64,000 bases of DNA from Sulfuricella denitrificans skB26. GTDB lineage: Bacteria; Pseudomonadota; Gammaproteobacteria; Burkholderiales; Sulfuricellaceae. A model generated the notes under the pieces. The model was not told where the DNA came from. It worked only from the letters and a program-made list of their open reading frames with translations, and did not search any database. A program made the position numbers and the translations under genes. This document shows positions 61,822 through 64,000 of this stretch, in pieces; position 1 is the stretch's first letter, and every line of letters begins with the position of its first letter. Location of the stretch: contig NC_022357.1 in assembly GCF_000297055.2 (NCBI RefSeq), positions 2,119,501-2,183,500 of the forward strand, given 5' to 3'.

Positions 61822-62181
61822 ATGAACCTCGCTGCCATTCAGGACATCGACAAAGCCAGCGTCCTCGCAGAAGCACTCATCAACGCCGGGAAGAATCTGG
61901 GTATGAACCAATCCTGTTTGGGCGACATCATCGGCAAGGACCGCTCTGCCATCAGCCGTGGCAGGATTGAACCGGGCAGTAAGGCCGGTGAATTGGCGCT
62001 ACTTTTTATCCGCTGCTATCGCGCCCTTTACGTCCTGGTGGGGGGGAATTACCAGCAGATGCAGCATTGGATGCAGACTGAAAACACCCATACAGGCGGC
62101 ATACCGGCTGAGCAAGCCAAAACGGTACAAGGTCTGGTCACGGTGCTTGAATACCTGGATGCCATGCGAGGAAAGCTTTAA
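61822..62181 (+). CDS. Xre/MbcA/ParS-type antitoxin of a RES system, 119 aa
   Basis: Antitoxin with an N-terminal Xre-type HTH (residues ~12-48: ALINAGKNLGMNQSCLGDIIGKDRSAISRG) and a C-terminal ParS/DUF2384-like toxin-binding domain (~60-119: FIRCYRALYVLVGG, HWMQTENTHTGGIPAEQAK, GLVTVLEYLDAMRGK). These bind their operator and neutralise the RES partner. Start ATG 61822 has AAGGAG. The toxin starts immediately after the stop at 62182. Confidence 0.88.
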   Translation: MNLAAIQDIDKASVLAEALINAGKNLGMNQSCLGDIIGKDRSAISRGRIEPGSKAGELALLFIRCYRALYVLVGGNYQQMQHWMQTENTHTGGIPAEQAKTVQGLVTVLEYLDAMRGKL

Positions 62182-62928
62182 GTGGTCAACTGGAATGCCT
62201 GCCTGGCAACTACCAAGCCGGTCAGGCTCTCAGGCAGCTTGCTTCGTCTCGTGGAAAGTCAGGAGCAAGTGGCAACACACCAGCTTGTCAGCTCACTTAG
62301 CCGGCAGGCCGCACTCGAAGACATGCTGGAAGCAACCAAGCCTCCTTTGCGCAAACACTCCGAGGGACTTCATTATCTGCTGGCCACGCCGTTCCGCTAT
62401 CCGCCCCTGAAGCATGGTTCCCGCTTTGGCTCACGCAACGAACCCAGCCTGTTTTACGGTTCCCAGGGAACCAGGACCGTCCTTATGGAGGCAGCCTACT
62501 ACCGCTTCGTATTCTGGTTTGGCATGACGACGCCTCCATTCGGCAAGTTAGACACCCAACACACTCTATTCGAGGCGGCCTATCAGACTGACAGGGGCTT
62601 CAAGCTGCAGGCGCAACCGTTCACCGCTTACCATGCCGAACTCACCCATCCCGCTGATTACCAGACTAGCCAGGCACTCGGGGCTATCCTGCGAGCAGAT
62701 GGCATCCAGGCTTTTGAGTTTGCGTCTGCCCGAGATCCTGAAGGGGGTATCAATGTTGCGCTGTTCACGCCCGAAGCCTTCCCTGGAAAGAACCCTATTT
62801 CACAAGAATCCTGGTTCTGTGAATTAACCGGAGAGCGAGTCAGATTTCATGCTGTCCGCGGCACAGGAATCCATGAATTCCCTATTGAGATTTTCCTGGT
62901 AGGCGGCAAACTTCCGCAGCCCGCTTAG
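62182..62928 (+). CDS. RES-domain toxin, 248 aa
   Basis: RES-family NAD+-degrading toxin. Catalytic-type residues: Arg in KHGSRFGSRNEPSLFYGS (Arg81), Glu in LMEAAYYRF (Glu103), and Ser in FEFASARDPEGGINVALF (near 187), matching the Arg-Glu-Ser core of the family. Start GTG 62182 directly abuts the antitoxin stop TAA, so translation is coupled. The gene is flanked by two copies of the sodB terminator. Confidence 0.88.
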   Translation: MVNWNACLATTKPVRLSGSLLRLVESQEQVATHQLVSSLSRQAALEDMLEATKPPLRKHSEGLHYLLATPFRYPPLKHGSRFGSRNEPSLFYGSQGTRTVLMEAAYYRFVFWFGMTTPPFGKLDTQHTLFEAAYQTDRGFKLQAQPFTAYHAELTHPADYQTSQALGAILRADGIQAFEFASARDPEGGINVALFTPEAFPGKNPISQESWFCELTGERVRFHAVRGTGIHEFPIEIFLVGGKLPQPA

Positions 62929-62984
62929 TTGAAGATATTAATGACCAACAAAACAACGACAAAATGTTTGAACAAATGTCGTCA

Positions 62985-63020
62985 AAAAGGGTTCGAAGCT
63001 TTATCTTCGAACCCTTTTTT
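62985..63020 (+). terminator. terminator (copy 2) after the RES toxin
   Basis: AAAAAGGGTTCGAAG, CTTTAT loop, CTTCGAACCCTTTTTTT. Same arms as the sodB terminator at 61623. Its T-tract runs directly into the ATG at 63022. Confidence 0.9.
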
Positions 63021-63021
63021 T

Positions 63022-64000
63022 ATGCGCACACAATCCTCAGGAACGCGTTTACACAAGAAACTCATCGGCTGGTCATCAAGGCAACGGCTACTCGGCTGGC
63101 TCCTGGTGGCGTACCTGTTCGCCCTGCCTCTGACGGTGATGGCAGCGCCGCTGGCCAACCGCCTCGCCCATAATCCTTCCCCTTACCTCGCACTGCACGG
63201 TGCCGACCCGGTGGCTTGGCAGGAATGGAGCCCGGCCACGGTCGCCTTGGCGCGGCAACAAAACAAACTGCTGTTCGTCTCCATTGGCTATTTCTCCTGC
63301 CACTGGTGCCATGTAATGCAGCAGGAAAGTTATAGCGACCCGAGAATCGCCGAAATACTCAATCGTGACTTCATTCCGGTGAAGGTGGATCGCGAATTGA
63401 ATGCCGCGCTGGATGCCGAAATGATCGAATTTTCGCGGCGCTCCCGTGGCGTTGCCGGCTGGCCACTCAATGTATTCATCACGCCCGAAGGCTATCCGCT
63501 CTACGCCACGCTTTATTCGAAGCCGGATCAGTTCCTCAGCCTGATAACCCAACTGAGTGAACGCTGGCAGGCGGGGAGCCGGGAACTCAAGGCGGCGGCC
63601 AGGAAGACTGCCGGTAGCGGCAAACCGGTGGCATCCGCCCCGGTGAAACTGTCTCCCGATATTGCCGCGACCTGGCGCAAACGCCTGGTGGAAGAGACCT
63701 TGGCGATGGCCGACCCCTTGCGCGGCGGACTCGACCAGGCGCGCAAGTTCCCCATCGCACCCCAGCTCACCTCCCTGCTGCAAATCCAGGAGCACCATCC
63801 AGACGAGCGGCTTGCTGCATGGCTGACACTGACGCTCGACCGGATGATGAAGGGCGGACTGCGCGACCATGTCGGCGGCGGGTTTTTCCGCTATACGGTC
63901 GATCCTGACTGGCACACCCCGCATTACGAAAAAATGCTCTACGACAACGCCCAGCTCGCGTTGCTTTACTTACGTGCCGCCCGCGTATTGGGCAAGCCGC
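63022..64000 (+). CDS. DUF255/YyaL thioredoxin-domain protein (3' end outside window)
   Basis: N-terminal ~326 codons of a family that joins a thioredoxin-like domain to a glycosidase-like (alpha/alpha)6 barrel. An N-terminal hydrophobic segment (LLGWLLVAYLFALPLTVMAA) suggests export. The DUF255 domain follows: LANRLAHNPSPYLALHGADPVAWQEW, the CxxC FVSIGYFSCHWCHVMQQESY and GVAGWPLNVFITPEGYPLYA. The barrel starts GGLRDHVGGGFFRYTVDPDW. The ATG directly abuts the T-tract of the upstream terminator and has no Shine-Dalgarno; no better start precedes the signal-like segment, so how it is translated is unclear. Confidence 0.85.
   Translation, partial: MRTQSSGTRLHKKLIGWSSRQRLLGWLLVAYLFALPLTVMAAPLANRLAHNPSPYLALHGADPVAWQEWSPATVALARQQNKLLFVSIGYFSCHWCHVMQQESYSDPRIAEILNRDFIPVKVDRELNAALDAEMIEFSRRSRGVAGWPLNVFITPEGYPLYATLYSKPDQFLSLITQLSERWQAGSRELKAAARKTAGSGKPVASAPVKLSPDIAATWRKRLVEETLAMADPLRGGLDQARKFPIAPQLTSLLQIQEHHPDERLAAWLTLTLDRMMKGGLRDHVGGGFFRYTVDPDWHTPHYEKMLYDNAQLALLYLRAARVLGKP

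Overview
The window reads as a chromosomal segment of a Gram-negative betaproteobacterium, probably a facultatively denitrifying member of the Nitrosomonadales (Sulfuricella/Gallionella-like). The basis is the style of the housekeeping proteins, a cd1 nitrite reductase behind a perfect FNR site, class Ia RNR, PilSR-controlled type IV pili, and a neighbourhood that largely matches the pilS-to-ispB region of Pseudomonas. The genus is a guess. Both ends cut through genes: a TonB-dependent receptor at the left and a DUF255 thioredoxin-domain protein at the right.

1-8.2 kb: TonB receptor (partial), small membrane or envelope proteins, and a large class A-like penicillin-binding protein. 8.2-10.4 kb: an accessory patch with a nested inverted-repeat island and an A+T-rich orphan gene encoding a PD-(D/E)XK-type nuclease. 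10.4-14.8 kb: nrdA, an unannotated 31-codon ORF and nrdB, behind two NrdR-like boxes. 14.9-18.8 kb: an accessory insert. Remnants of an ABC efflux system (ATPase/permease deletion fusion and a frameshifted membrane-fusion protein) bracket two intact genes, a peptidoglycan-binding/GH46-like hydrolase and a papain-like protease fused to an alpha/beta hydrolase. 18.8-27.3 kb: purU, a SemiSWEET transporter, an orphan exported protein, a Crp/Fnr regulator, ampD, a thioredoxin-like gene, a CaCA-family antiporter and glgP.

27.3-34.7 kb: pilR-pilS, a PP0621-family gene, tRNA-Pro, ispB, rplU-rpmA, obgE and proB. 34.7-45.3 kb: a palindrome cluster, a CNP1-like gene, nirS, a CBS-domain gene with rppH, a SpeE-like gene, the yqjD-yqjE-yqjK stress trio, proS, a lytic transglycosylase gene, tRNA-Thr, a fur-family gene and thiO. 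45.4-53.2 kb: a minor-pilin/PilY1 operon (pilE, fimT/U, pilV, pilW, pilX, pilY1), the probable target of PilSR. 53.3-60.8 kb: the conserved minus-strand block murJ-ribF-ileS-lspA-fkpB-ispH. 61-64 kb: sodB, then a Xre-RES toxin-antitoxin pair lying between two near-identical terminators, then the DUF255 gene.

Most notable observations: (i) a 31-codon ORF overlapping the nrdA stop as ATGA, whose last eight residues repeat the redox-active NrdA tail while five of the eight codons differ synonymously; (ii) the protease/hydrolase module embedded in ABC-transporter debris; (iii) an orphan PD-(D/E)XK protein; (iv) a palindromic repeat inserted in frame in ileS; (v) the terminator duplication around Xre-RES.
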